Part shown: positions 25,141-33,926 of the stretch, one piece after another
Layout of the letters: each line of letters opens with the position of its first letter
Numbering within the stretch: the first letter of the stretch is position 1
Source: Dryocola sp. LX212
GTDB taxonomy: Bacteria > Pseudomonadota > Gammaproteobacteria > Enterobacterales > Enterobacteriaceae
NCBI GenBank assembly: GCA_041504365.1
Contig: CP167917.1
Coordinates: forward strand, 1,426,001 to 1,490,000
Direction: 5' to 3'
Length of the DNA: 64,000 nt
Translations under genes and position numbers: made by a program
The notes under the pieces: model-generated
What the model saw: only the letters and a program-made list of their open reading frames with translations
Databases searched by the model: none
What the model was told of the DNA's origin: nothing

Positions 25141-27438
25141 ATGAAATGGCTCTGTTCTGTAGGTATTGCGGTCAGCCTTGCGCTGCAGCCCGCGCTGGCC
25201 GACGAGATGTTCGGCCCGCATCCCCTGACGCCGGAGGCACGCGACGCCTTCGTTACCGATCTACTGACAAAAATGACCAACGACGAGAAAATTGGTCAGC
25301 TGCGTCTGATAAGCGTCGGGCCGGATAACCCGAAAGAAGCCATTCGTGAGATGATCAAAGACGGGCAGGTAGGGGCCATTTTCAACACCGTTACCCGCCA
25401 CGACATCCGCACTATGCAGGATCAGGTGATGTCACTCAGCCGTCTGAAAATTCCCTTATTTTTCGCCTATGACGTGCTGCACGGTCAGCGTACCGTTTTC
25501 CCTATCAGCCTGGGGCTGGCCTCTTCGTTTAACCTGGACGCGGTGAAAACCGTCGGACGCATCTCTGCCTATGAGGCAGCGGACGACGGACTGAATATGA
25601 CCTGGGCACCGATGGTGGACGTGTCCCGCGATCCGCGCTGGGGACGCGTTTCTGAAGGCTTTGGGGAGGATACTTACCTGACCTCCATCATGGGACGCGC
25701 CATGGTTGAAGCCATGCAGGGCAAAAGCCCGGCCGACCGCTACTCCGTCATGACCAGCGTCAAGCACTTCGCGGCATACGGCGCCGTGGAAGGCGGCAAA
25801 GAGTACAACACCGTCGACATGAGCCCGCAGCGCCTGTTCAACGACTATATGCCGCCGTACAAAGCCGCGCTCGACGCGGGCAGCGGTGGCGTAATGGTGG
25901 CGCTAAACTCCATCAACGGTACGCCGGCCACCTCCAACAGTTGGCTGTTGAAAGACCTGCTGCGCGACGAATGGAAATTCAAAGGCATTACCATCTCCGA
26001 TCACGGCGCCATCAAAGAGCTGATCAAACACGGCGTGGCCAGTGACCCAAAAGACGCGGTGCGCGTGGCGCTCAATTCTGGCATCAACATGAGCATGAGC
26101 GACGAGTATTACAGCAAATATCTGCCGGAGCTGGTGAAGAGCGGCGCAGTACCCCAGGCCGAGCTGGACGATGCCGCGCGCCACGTGCTGAACGTGAAGT
26201 ACGATATGGGCCTGTTTAATGACCCATACAGCCACTTAGGGCCGAAAGAATCTGACCCGGCGGACACCAATGCCGAAAACCGCCTGCACCGCAAAGAAGC
26301 GCGCGAAGTGGCCCGCGAAAGCCTGGTGCTGCTAAAAAACCGTCAACAAACCCTGCCGCTGAAAAAGTCCGGCACCATTGCGGTGGTGGGCCCGCTGGCG
26401 GACAGCAAGCGTGACATGATGGGCAGCTGGTCGGCGGCGGGCGTAGCGGATCAAACCGTTACCGTGCTGCAGGGCATCCAGAGCGCGGTGGTCGACAAAG
26501 CGAAAGTTGTCCATGTACAGGGCGCGAACGTCACCGATGATAAAGGCATCGTCGACTTCCTCAACGAATACGAGAAAGCCGTCAGGGTCGACCCGCGTAC
26601 TCCGAAAGAGATGATCGATGAGGCGGTTGCGACTGCCAAAAATGCTGACGTGGTTGTTGCGGTTGTGGGTGAAGCACAGGGCATGGCGCACGAAGCGTCA
26701 AGCCGTACCGATCTGGTGCTGCCGCAAAGCCAGCGTGAGTTAATTGCCGCGCTGAAGACGACCGGAAAACCGCTGGTGCTGGTAGTGATGAACGGCCGTC
26801 CGCTGGCGCTGGTGAAAGAAGATCAGCAGGCGGACGCGATGCTTGAAGCCTGGTATAGCGGCACCGAGGGCGGCAACGCCATCGCCGACGTGCTTTTTGG
26901 CGACTACAACCCGTCGGGCAAACTGCCGATGTCCTTCCCGCGTTCCGTGGGCCAGATCCCGACCTATTACAGCCACCTGAACACCGGGCGTCCGTATAAT
27001 CCTGAAAAGCCGAACAAGTACACCTCCCGCTACTTCGACGAAGCGAACGGCCCGCTCTATCCGTTTGGTTACGGCCTGAGCTACACCACGTTCAGCGTGT
27101 CCGACGTGAAAATGTCCGCGCCGACCATGACGCGCGACGGCAAAGTCGAAGCGAGCGTAACGGTACAAAACACCGGCGACCGCGAGGGCGCAACGGTAGT
27201 ACAGATGTACCTGCAGGATGTCACCGCCTCCATGAGCCGTCCGGTTAAGGAGCTTAAGGGCTTTAAGAAAGTTACCCTCAAGCCTGGCGAAACCCAGACG
27301 GTCAGCTTCCCTGTTGATATCGAGGGGCTGAAGTTCTGGAATGCGCAGATGAAGTACGATGCTGAACCCGGTAAGTTCAACGTCTTCGTTGGGCTGGACT
27401 CCGTCCGCGTGAAGCGCGGCGAGTTTGAACTGCAGTAA
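25141..27438 (+). CDS. bglX: Periplasmic beta-glucosidase BglX, GH3
   Basis: 765-residue periplasmic enzyme hydrolysing beta-glucosides and oligosaccharides, the same length as E. coli BglX. Signal peptide MKWLCSVGIAVSLALQPALA, GH3 N-domain with the nucleophile Asp in TISDHGA, GH3 C-domain (VVGEAQGMAHE) and a C-terminal fibronectin-type domain. The ATG at 25141 gives the known N-terminus; an in-frame GTG 69 bases upstream only extends into the promoter. It is divergent from dld. Confidence 0.95.
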   Translation: MKWLCSVGIAVSLALQPALADEMFGPHPLTPEARDAFVTDLLTKMTNDEKIGQLRLISVGPDNPKEAIREMIKDGQVGAIFNTVTRHDIRTMQDQVMSLSRLKIPLFFAYDVLHGQRTVFPISLGLASSFNLDAVKTVGRISAYEAADDGLNMTWAPMVDVSRDPRWGRVSEGFGEDTYLTSIMGRAMVEAMQGKSPADRYSVMTSVKHFAAYGAVEGGKEYNTVDMSPQRLFNDYMPPYKAALDAGSGGVMVALNSINGTPATSNSWLLKDLLRDEWKFKGITISDHGAIKELIKHGVASDPKDAVRVALNSGINMSMSDEYYSKYLPELVKSGAVPQAELDDAARHVLNVKYDMGLFNDPYSHLGPKESDPADTNAENRLHRKEAREVARESLVLLKNRQQTLPLKKSGTIAVVGPLADSKRDMMGSWSAAGVADQTVTVLQGIQSAVVDKAKVVHVQGANVTDDKGIVDFLNEYEKAVRVDPRTPKEMIDEAVATAKNADVVVAVVGEAQGMAHEASSRTDLVLPQSQRELIAALKTTGKPLVLVVMNGRPLALVKEDQQADAMLEAWYSGTEGGNAIADVLFGDYNPSGKLPMSFPRSVGQIPTYYSHLNTGRPYNPEKPNKYTSRYFDEANGPLYPFGYGLSYTTFSVSDVKMSAPTMTRDGKVEASVTVQNTGDREGATVVQMYLQDVTASMSRPVKELKGFKKVTLKPGETQTVSFPVDIEGLKFWNAQMKYDAEPGKFNVFVGLDSVRVKRGEFELQ

Positions 27439-27612
27439 TTCCGTCACTCTGCTGGCCTTTTCCCCCGCCCGGGGGGAGGGCCAACTAGCATAATCCGAAA
27501 TAGCATCATCCATAATTTATTACCCTTTATGCTTTCCCCGGCCGGTTCAATCTCGGCTATTCTTGTTGTGACTCCCTGATTTTCAAGTAAAGAACAACAA
27601 CGAGGAATCACC

Positions 27613-28524
27613 ATGAATTTAAAAGCGCGTTTTGGCATGGCGGGATTACTGATGCTGGCAGCGGGCGCTCAGGCGGCCGAGCCGGTAAAGGTCGGCTCTA
27701 AAATCGATACCGAAGGTTCCCTGCTGGGTAACATCATTCTGCAGGTGCTTGAAAGCCACGGTGTGAAAACCGTCAACAAAGTTCAGCTGGGCACCACGCC
27801 GGTGGTGCGCGGGGCGATAACCTCGGGCGAGCTGGATATCTACCCGGAATACACCGGCAACGGGGCGTTCTTCTTTAAAGCTGACAACGATCCGGTGTGG
27901 AAGAATGCGCACAAGGGCTACGAAAAGGTTAAGCAGCTCGACGCCGAGAAAAATCATCTCGTCTGGCTTACGCCTGCGCCAGCTAACAACACCTGGACGA
28001 TTGCGGTGCGTAAAGATTTGGCCGAGAAGAACAAACTCACTTCTCTGGACGATCTAAGCGCCTGGCTGAAAAAAGGCGGCGAATTTAAGCTTGCGGCCTC
28101 GGCGGAGTTTATCGAACGGCCGGATGCGCTTCCTGCGTTTGAAAAAGCCTATGGCTTTAACCTGGACCAGAATCAGCTGCTGTCGCTGGCCGGTGGCGAC
28201 ACAGCCGTGACCATCAAGGCTGCCGCGCAGAAAACCTCCGGTGTGAACGCAGCAATGGCCTACGGCACAGACGGTCCGGTGGCGGCACTTGGCCTGCAAA
28301 CCTTAAGCGATCCGAAAGGCGTACAGCCGATTTACGCGCCTGCGCCGGTGGTGCGTGAAGCGGTGCTGAAAGCCTACCCGCAGCTTGACGAGTGGCTGAA
28401 GCCTGTCTTTGCATCGCTTGATGAGAAAACCCTCCAGCAGCTGAACGCCAGCATTGCCGTAGAAGGGCTGGATGCGAAAAAAGTGGCGGCGGACTATCTG
28501 AAGCAAAAAGGTTTTGTGAAGTAG
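27613..28524 (+). CDS. osmF: OsmF, periplasmic binding protein of the Yeh ABC transporter
   Basis: 303 residues, signal peptide ending AQAAE, OpuAC-type quaternary-amine binding fold (VKVGSKIDTEGSLLGNIILQ is the conserved start of the mature part). Partner of YehY/YehX/YehW in low-affinity, osmotically and stationary-phase induced betaine uptake. In E. coli it leads the osmF-yehYXW operon; here a 216-base REP array separates it from yehY. Confidence 0.93.
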   Translation: MNLKARFGMAGLLMLAAGAQAAEPVKVGSKIDTEGSLLGNIILQVLESHGVKTVNKVQLGTTPVVRGAITSGELDIYPEYTGNGAFFFKADNDPVWKNAHKGYEKVKQLDAEKNHLVWLTPAPANNTWTIAVRKDLAEKNKLTSLDDLSAWLKKGGEFKLAASAEFIERPDALPAFEKAYGFNLDQNQLLSLAGGDTAVTIKAAAQKTSGVNAAMAYGTDGPVAALGLQTLSDPKGVQPIYAPAPVVREAVLKAYPQLDEWLKPVFASLDEKTLQQLNASIAVEGLDAKKVAADYLKQKGFVK

Positions 28525-28541
28525 GCCATCGACGAAATAGC

Positions 28542-28757
28542 GGTGGATGACGCATACGCTTATCCACCCTACAACACATATCCAATACGTAGGTCGGATA
28601 AACCCAGCGCCGTCAGCCATACGTAGGTCGGATAAGCGCAGCGTCATCCGACAAAAAACGGTCGGATAAACACAGCGTCGTCAGCCAATACGTAGGTCGG
28701 ATAAGCGCAGCGTCATCCGACAAAAATCCAGATCGGATAAGCATGGCCTCGTCCGAC
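28542..28757. repeat. Array of about six REP-like elements between osmF and yehY
   Basis: Units at 28542-28572 (GGTGGATGACGC...CCACCCTAC, inverted type), 28589-28620, 28623-28652, 28660-28687, 28692-28721 and 28731-28757, most built on GTAGGTCGGATAAGCGCAG plus CGTCATCCGAC. The copies at 28623 and 28692 are identical over 30 bases. The array fills nearly all of the 253-base spacer and could form a strong hairpin barrier in the transcript. Confidence 0.88.
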
Positions 28758-28777
28758 AAAACTAACAGGATGTAAGT

Positions 28778-29935
28778 TTGCCGAAAATCCATAATCGCGT
28801 CCTCCTGCTGCTGGTGATTTTGCTGGTGGCGGCGGGCGCTGCTTTACCCTTTATCAACTATGCTGCAAACCGTTTGGTTTCAGGGGAGCCTATGGCCCTG
28901 CGCCAGCTTCCCGGGCATGCATTTCTCCTGCTGCTGATCCCCACGATTATTCTGGCTACACTCACTTTGCTGCCCACGCGCAAACTCCCGCTCGTACTGA
29001 CGCTACTCGTTGGCGAAGCGATGTTCATCGGCGCGCTTTTAGTCATGGGCAAAACCGCGACGCACTTTGCGGAAGAGGGGAGTAGCCTGGCACGAACGTC
29101 GCCGGGCAGTGGCCTGTGGCTGTCGCTGGCCCTCTGCCTGTTGCTCTGCGCGGATGCCATTAACCGGCTCACGCCGAAAGTGTTCTGGCGGCTGCTGCTG
29201 AATCTGCAAATCTGGATTGTCCCCGTTGCCCTGCTGCTGAGCGGCTACTTTGCCGATCTCTCCTTGTTAAAAGAGTATGCCAACAGGCAGGACGTTTTTG
29301 ATGATGCGCTGACCCGCCACCTTGCCCTGCTTCTGGGGACGCTGGTTCCCGCGCTGCTGATTGGCGTCCCGCTGGGCGTGCTGTGCTATCAGCGCCCTGA
29401 ATGGCAGCCGTCCGTCTTCTCGGTGCTGAACGTTATCCAGACTGTGCCATCGGTGGCGCTTTTCGGCCTGCTGATTGCGCCGCTTGCCGGGTTGGTAAAA
29501 AGCTTTCCCTGGCTTGCGGCTATCGGCGTAAGCGGCATTGGCGTAACGCCTGCGCTGATCGCGCTGGTGCTATACGCGCTGCTGCCGCTGGTGCGCGGCG
29601 TGGTGGCGGGGCTGCATCATGTTCCGCGTAACGTCATTGAGAGCGCCGAAGGCATGGGCATGTCCAGGCGACAAATCTTCTGGCGTGCGGAAGTGCCGCT
29701 GGCGATGCCGGTTTTGCTGCGCAGCCTGCGAGTCGTGTGCGTGCAGACCATCGGCATGGCGGTTATCGCGGCGCTGATAGGCGCGGGCGGCTTCGGGGCG
29801 ATCATCTTCCAGGGGCTGCTCAGCAGTGCGCTGGATCTTGTGCTGCTCGGCGTCATTCCGGTGATAGCGCTCGCTGTGCTGCTGGACGCGCTGTTTAAAC
29901 TTTTAATTTCATTGCTGGAGGCAAGACAGCCATGA
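28778..29935 (+). CDS. yehY: YehY, ABC transporter permease
   Basis: 385 residues, same length as E. coli YehY, with an unusual membrane N-terminal half and a BPD_transp_1 domain in the C-terminal half (EAA-type loop [20 protein letters not shown]). Translation begins at a TTG (28778) after an ACAGGATG site. It overlaps yehX by four bases (ATGA). Together with YehW it forms the heterodimeric channel for OsmF cargo. Confidence 0.92.
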   Translation: MPKIHNRVLLLLVILLVAAGAALPFINYAANRLVSGEPMALRQLPGHAFLLLLIPTIILATLTLLPTRKLPLVLTLLVGEAMFIGALLVMGKTATHFAEEGSSLARTSPGSGLWLSLALCLLLCADAINRLTPKVFWRLLLNLQIWIVPVALLLSGYFADLSLLKEYANRQDVFDDALTRHLALLLGTLVPALLIGVPLGVLCYQRPEWQPSVFSVLNVIQTVPSVALFGLLIAPLAGLVKSFPWLAAIGVSGIGVTPALIALVLYALLPLVRGVVAGLHHVPRNVIESAEGMGMSRRQIFWRAEVPLAMPVLLRSLRVVCVQTIGMAVIAALIGAGGFGAIIFQGLLSSALDLVLLGVIPVIALAVLLDALFKLLISLLEARQP

Positions 29936-30876
29936 TCGAATTTGACCATGTCAGTAAATACTTCCAGGGGGAAGCGGCGGTTAAAGATCTGTCGCTGAAC
30001 ATCCAGGAAGGGCAGTTCACGGTGCTGATTGGCACCTCCGGCTCAGGTAAATCCACCACGCTGAAGATGATAAACCGGCTGGTGGAGCACGACGAGGGAT
30101 GCATTCGCTTTGCCGGGGAAGAGATCCGCAATTTTGATACTCAAGCGTTGCGTCGCCGTATGGGCTATGCGATTCAGTCTATCGGCCTGTTTCCCCACTG
30201 GACGGTGGCGCAGAACATCGCCACCGTGCCGCAGCTTCTGAAATGGCCGAAGGCGAAAATCAACGCCCGCGTTGACGAGCTGCTGGAGCTGCTGGAGCTG
30301 GAGGCCTGCCAGTTCCGGGATCGCTATCCGCATCAGCTTTCCGGTGGGCAGCAGCAGAGAGTTGGTGTGGCGAGGGCGCTGGCCGCCGACCCGGAAGTGC
30401 TGCTGATGGATGAGCCCTTTGGCGCGCTGGATCCGGTGACGCGTGCGGCGCTCCAGCAGGAGATTATCCGCATCCATAATCTGCTCGGGCGCACCATCGT
30501 GCTGGTGACCCATGACATTGAAGAGGCGCTGCGCCTGGCGGATAAAATAGTGCTGATGGACGCGGGCCAGGTGGTGCAGCAGGGCGCGCCGATAGAGCTG
30601 CTGACTAACCCGGTGAATGATTTCGCCCGCGACTTCTTCGGCCGCAGCGAGCTTGGCTTACGCCTGCTGTCGCTGCGCCAGGTGGCAAACAGCGTGCGGG
30701 CCGACGAACATATGGTCGGCGAGGCGATTCCGGCGGAGCTGAGCCTGCGCGAAGCGCTGTCTTTATTTGTGGACAGGCAGTGTGAGCGGCTGCCGGTAGT
30801 CGATGCAGGGGGCGCGCACTGCGGGGTGCTCCATTTCAGCGATCTGGTGCGAGGTGACCATGCGTCTGGTTCGTGA
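29932..30876 (+). CDS. yehX: YehX, ABC transporter ATP-binding protein
   Basis: 314 residues: Walker [11 protein letters not shown]-loop, signature [14 protein letters not shown], Walker [13 protein letters not shown] and the H-loop in VTHDIEEAL, then a partial CBS segment ([18 protein letters not shown]) like other quaternary-amine importers such as ProV/OpuCA. It overlaps yehY by 4 and yehW by 17 bases. Confidence 0.94.
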   Translation: MIEFDHVSKYFQGEAAVKDLSLNIQEGQFTVLIGTSGSGKSTTLKMINRLVEHDEGCIRFAGEEIRNFDTQALRRRMGYAIQSIGLFPHWTVAQNIATVPQLLKWPKAKINARVDELLELLELEACQFRDRYPHQLSGGQQQRVGVARALAADPEVLLMDEPFGALDPVTRAALQQEIIRIHNLLGRTIVLVTHDIEEALRLADKIVLMDAGQVVQQGAPIELLTNPVNDFARDFFGRSELGLRLLSLRQVANSVRADEHMVGEAIPAELSLREALSLFVDRQCERLPVVDAGGAHCGVLHFSDLVRGDHASGS

Positions 30877-31591
30877 TCCGTTGCTGTGGCTGATCGCCCT
30901 GTTCATCGGGCTGCTTTATGCGATGCCGCATACTGCCGGGCTGTTCAGCTGGCTGTTTCCCGAGCTGGCGAGGCCGATGTATCAGCAGGAGAGCTTCAGC
31001 GCGCTGGCGCTGGCGCACCTGATACTGGTAGGCATTTCCAGCGTGGTGGCGATTGTGATTGGCATGGGGCTGGGGATTGCGGTGACGCGCCCGTGGGGCC
31101 TGGAGTTTCGCTCGCTGGTAGAGACAATTACCGCTGCCGGGCAGACGTTTCCGCCGGTAGCGGTGCTGGCGATTGCCGTGCCGGTGATGGGGTTTGGACA
31201 GCAGCCCGCGATTATTGCGCTGGTGCTTTACGGCCTGTTGCCTATTGTGCAGGGTACGCTTGCGGGAATTGGTGCGGTACCGGAAACCACGCGGGAAGTT
31301 GCTTTTGGCGCGGGCATGAGCCGCTGGCAGGTGTTGCGTAAGGTTGAGTTACCGCTGGCCGCGCCGGTAATTCTGGCGGGGATTCGTACTTCGGTCATTA
31401 TTAATATCGGTACGGCAACCATTGCCTCAACGGTGGGGGCCAACACCCTCGGCTCGCCGATTATCATCGGACTTAGCGGCTTTAACACCGCTTACGTGAT
31501 TCAGGGGGCCATCCTGGTGGCGCTGACGGCGATCGTTACCGACCGCCTCTTTGAACGCCTGCAGGGCTACATTACCCGTTATGCAAAATAA
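30860..31591 (+). CDS. yehW: YehW, ABC transporter permease
   Basis: 243-residue permease, same length as E. coli YehW, with BPD_transp_1 fold and EAA loop [20 protein letters not shown]. The ATG at 30860 lies inside the 3' end of yehX, behind a GAGGTG site; a longer frame reading starts within yehX and is rejected. The last 20 bases overlap the 3' end of opposite-strand yohO. Confidence 0.93.
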   Translation: MRLVRDPLLWLIALFIGLLYAMPHTAGLFSWLFPELARPMYQQESFSALALAHLILVGISSVVAIVIGMGLGIAVTRPWGLEFRSLVETITAAGQTFPPVAVLAIAVPVMGFGQQPAIIALVLYGLLPIVQGTLAGIGAVPETTREVAFGAGMSRWQVLRKVELPLAAPVILAGIRTSVIINIGTATIASTVGANTLGSPIIIGLSGFNTAYVIQGAILVALTAIVTDRLFERLQGYITRYAK

Positions 31592-31679
31592 CGATGTAGC
31601 CCATCAGCATAACGCCGCCAATTCCGCCGATGGCCATGATCAGCATGCCGCTGACGAGGGCAATTTTAGACAATTTCAT
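31572..31679 (-). CDS. yohO: YohO, 35-residue membrane protein
   Basis: Small single-span protein [20 protein letters not shown] followed by [15 protein letters not shown], matching E. coli YohO in size, glycine-rich core and position between yehW and mlrA. A GGGAGC site precedes the ATG at 31679. Its 3' end is antisense to the last codons of yehW. Function unknown. Confidence 0.9.
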   Translation of the reverse strand: MKLSKIALVSGMLIMAIGGIGGVMLMGYIVILHNG

Positions 31680-31738
31680 TTTTCGCTCCCTATGTTACGG
31701 AAGGGATTATAAGTCGAAGCCGGCTTGTTAATGAACCT

Positions 31739-32506
31739 TTAAATGTCCTGAATGATGCGGGTGGGGTCACGGCCGCTGCCGTTTAGCGGGAAAACAGGCA
31801 GCCCTTCGCAGCGCCACTGTTCCAGCTGCGCGAGTTGCTGATGGCTGGGCGAGTCGCCGCACCACACCAGAATAGTCTGCTGGGGAAAGAGTTCCGGCCG
31901 CACGCTTGTCAGCGGCTGCGCCAGCACGTCAACGCGCCAGCCCTGCTGAATCGCCATCCATGCCGCCATCCACAGGCGTGTCGTGTCCTGTATATTCCAG
32001 CCGATCAGCAGCGCATCTTTCCCGCTGTGTTTGCGGGCGGAGGCCAGGCAAAGCGCAATATAGTTAATCAGCGCGCCATCGAGCAGGCTCAGGAGCGTGC
32101 TGAGGGTGACCTGCTGGCACTGCAGGCGGCGGCGAAGCGGGGTATAAAGCTGCATGACGAGGGTTTCGGCGGGGTAGTCACGTCCGACGTCGGCCATCCA
32201 GGCCCGCAGCCGGTTAGGGTTCCCGCACTGCAAATAGTGCAGCAGCGTCTCCTGGCGCTCTCGCCAGCCGGTTTCCAGATCCAGCTCTTCGCCGCAGAGC
32301 AGCGCTTTAACCTTGCTGACCTGGACGCCGTTTTCTATCCAGCGTTTGATCTCACGAATGCGGTCGATGTCGGCTTCGTCGAACAGCCGATGCCCACCGT
32401 CGGTGCGCTGTGGTTTCAGAAGTCCGTAGCGCCTTTGCCAGGCGCGTAACGTCACGGGATTGATATCGCAAAGCGCGGCCACTTCACCAATGGTATAAAG
32501 CGCCAT
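31739..32506 (-). CDS. mlrA: MerR-type regulator MlrA
   Basis: 255 residues (E. coli 243). N-terminal MerR helix-turn-helix ALYTIGEVAALCDINPVTLRAWQRRYGLL, residues 2-30, then a B12-binding-like C-terminal domain without the cobalamin histidine motif. In E. coli MlrA activates csgD and so curli/biofilm formation under sigma S and c-di-GMP control. The neighbouring yohO-yehW order is the E. coli order. Confidence 0.92.
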   Translation of the reverse strand: MALYTIGEVAALCDINPVTLRAWQRRYGLLKPQRTDGGHRLFDEADIDRIREIKRWIENGVQVSKVKALLCGEELDLETGWRERQETLLHYLQCGNPNRLRAWMADVGRDYPAETLVMQLYTPLRRRLQCQQVTLSTLLSLLDGALINYIALCLASARKHSGKDALLIGWNIQDTTRLWMAAWMAIQQGWRVDVLAQPLTSVRPELFPQQTILVWCGDSPSHQQLAQLEQWRCEGLPVFPLNGSGRDPTRIIQDI

Positions 32507-32633
32507 ATTGTCCCCAAAGCCAGCCCGGGAGGTCCCCGTATAACTGTAGACAGTGCGGTCGACTCTGGGAAATTTTACTGATTTATTTTGCAGTTCCCTT
32601 CTCCCCCAGAAGAAGGTGAAGGTGAAAGAGGAA

Positions 32634-33758
32634 TTAATCTTCGAAGTACCAGTAGCCCTGGTTCACCAGCCCGGTCAGCACCTCAATAAACTCTTCGTCC
32701 TGCAACGCCTTGCCCAGCTCACTTTTCCCTAACGTGGTGTAGCGGCACAGAACATCCGCGGCTTTGGCATTTTTTGTATTCAGCGGTTCGCTGTTCACGA
32801 AGAAACGCTCGCCGACGTTGAGCACGCGCAGGCCGCTCAGGCGTGTCAGGGAATCTCCCTGCATCAGGGCATCCAGAATTTCACTTTGCTCATAGGCAGG
32901 CTCTGCCGGGGCAATGTCCAGCTCGTGACGCGGCGTTGTGGCAAAGCCCCCAAACCACTGTCGGAAGTCTTCCGGCTGGTTGAGCATCTCGATCATCATA
33001 CCGCGCAAGCGATCCAGCTCGTACTCTTCAACCTTACCGGGATGCTCGCGCAGGGTCAGATCCGGGTCGCTGTAGTGCTCGCCGCCCAGATCGTTTTCCA
33101 GCGCGTAGTCCGCAAAGCTGCTCACCAGATCGCGGCCGTTCGGCCCACGGAAACCAACTGAATAGTTGAGAGCGGTTTCGTGCGTGAAGCCATCGTGTGG
33201 GAAACCCGGTGGGATATAGAGAATATCGCCAGGCTCGAGATCCTCATCGATGATTGGCGTAAACGGATCGACGTGCAGCAGGGCAGGATGCGGGCAGAAC
33301 TGACGCATCGGCAGCTTGTCCCCTACGCGCCAGCGGCGGCTGCCCATGCCCTGAATGATAAAGACATCGTACTGATCGATGTGCGGGCCAACGCCGCCGC
33401 CCGGCACGGAAAACGAGATCATCAGATCGTCGAGACGCCAGTCCGGCAGCACGCGAAACGGGCGAACCAGCTCGGCGGAAGGTTCATGCCAGTGGTTCAC
33501 GGCCTGCGCCAGCAGGGACCAGCCGGTTTCACCCAGGCCGTCAAAATCCTCGAACGGACCGTTGCTGGCGTGCCACTGACCGTCTGCGGTATGGCTGACC
33601 AGGCGACTGTCCACTTCTGGCTCCATCGCAAGCCCTGCCAGTTCGTCCGGCGTAATCGGGTCGATAAAATTCGGGATAGCATTTTTCAGGACCACCGGCT
33701 GCTTCTGCCAGTATTTTTCCATGAATTCTTGCCAGTCAAAGGTCAGTTGATAAGCCAT
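32634..33758 (-). CDS. roxA: Ribosomal protein uL16 arginine hydroxylase RoxA (YcfD)
   Basis: 374-residue 2-oxoglutarate/Fe(II) oxygenase of the JmjC cupin family that hydroxylates an arginine of ribosomal protein L16 (E. coli 373). Iron ligands are the HID of GPHIDQYDVFI and the later His in PPGFPHDG. The start MAYQLTFDWQEF at 33758 is fixed by family alignment. In E. coli this gene is near phoPQ; here it lies between mlrA and dinG, so it is part of a rearrangement. Confidence 0.94.
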   Translation of the reverse strand: MAYQLTFDWQEFMEKYWQKQPVVLKNAIPNFIDPITPDELAGLAMEPEVDSRLVSHTADGQWHASNGPFEDFDGLGETGWSLLAQAVNHWHEPSAELVRPFRVLPDWRLDDLMISFSVPGGGVGPHIDQYDVFIIQGMGSRRWRVGDKLPMRQFCPHPALLHVDPFTPIIDEDLEPGDILYIPPGFPHDGFTHETALNYSVGFRGPNGRDLVSSFADYALENDLGGEHYSDPDLTLREHPGKVEEYELDRLRGMMIEMLNQPEDFRQWFGGFATTPRHELDIAPAEPAYEQSEILDALMQGDSLTRLSGLRVLNVGERFFVNSEPLNTKNAKAADVLCRYTTLGKSELGKALQDEEFIEVLTGLVNQGYWYFED

Positions 33759-33894
33759 ATTTTCGCACCAGTGGGAGGACAAACGGGGGTAATTATAAAG
33801 AGCGGCGGGGCGTGGCCGCCTTGTCATTGGTCAAGGTGGAGGGGATGACTTAAAAACAAAAAAGAATGCCGTCCGGGGGCGAAAAGTGGGAGAA

Positions 33895-33914
33895 TAGTGG
33901 CTGTTTATACAGTA
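33895..33914 (+). promoter_or_regulatory. LexA (SOS) box of dinG
   Basis: TAGTGGCTGTTTATACAGTA, 12 bases before the dinG ATG. It keeps the CAG half and the spacing of a LexA operator; as recalled, the E. coli dinG box differs at one base (TTG instead of GTG in the left half). LexA repression with induction by DNA damage is inferred. Confidence 0.82.
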
Positions 33915-33926
33915 GAAGTGAGAGTC

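Noticed and set aside
26740-27513. 257-codon open frame opposite bglX
   Set aside because: Shadow of the GH3 C-terminal domain; no independent evidence.
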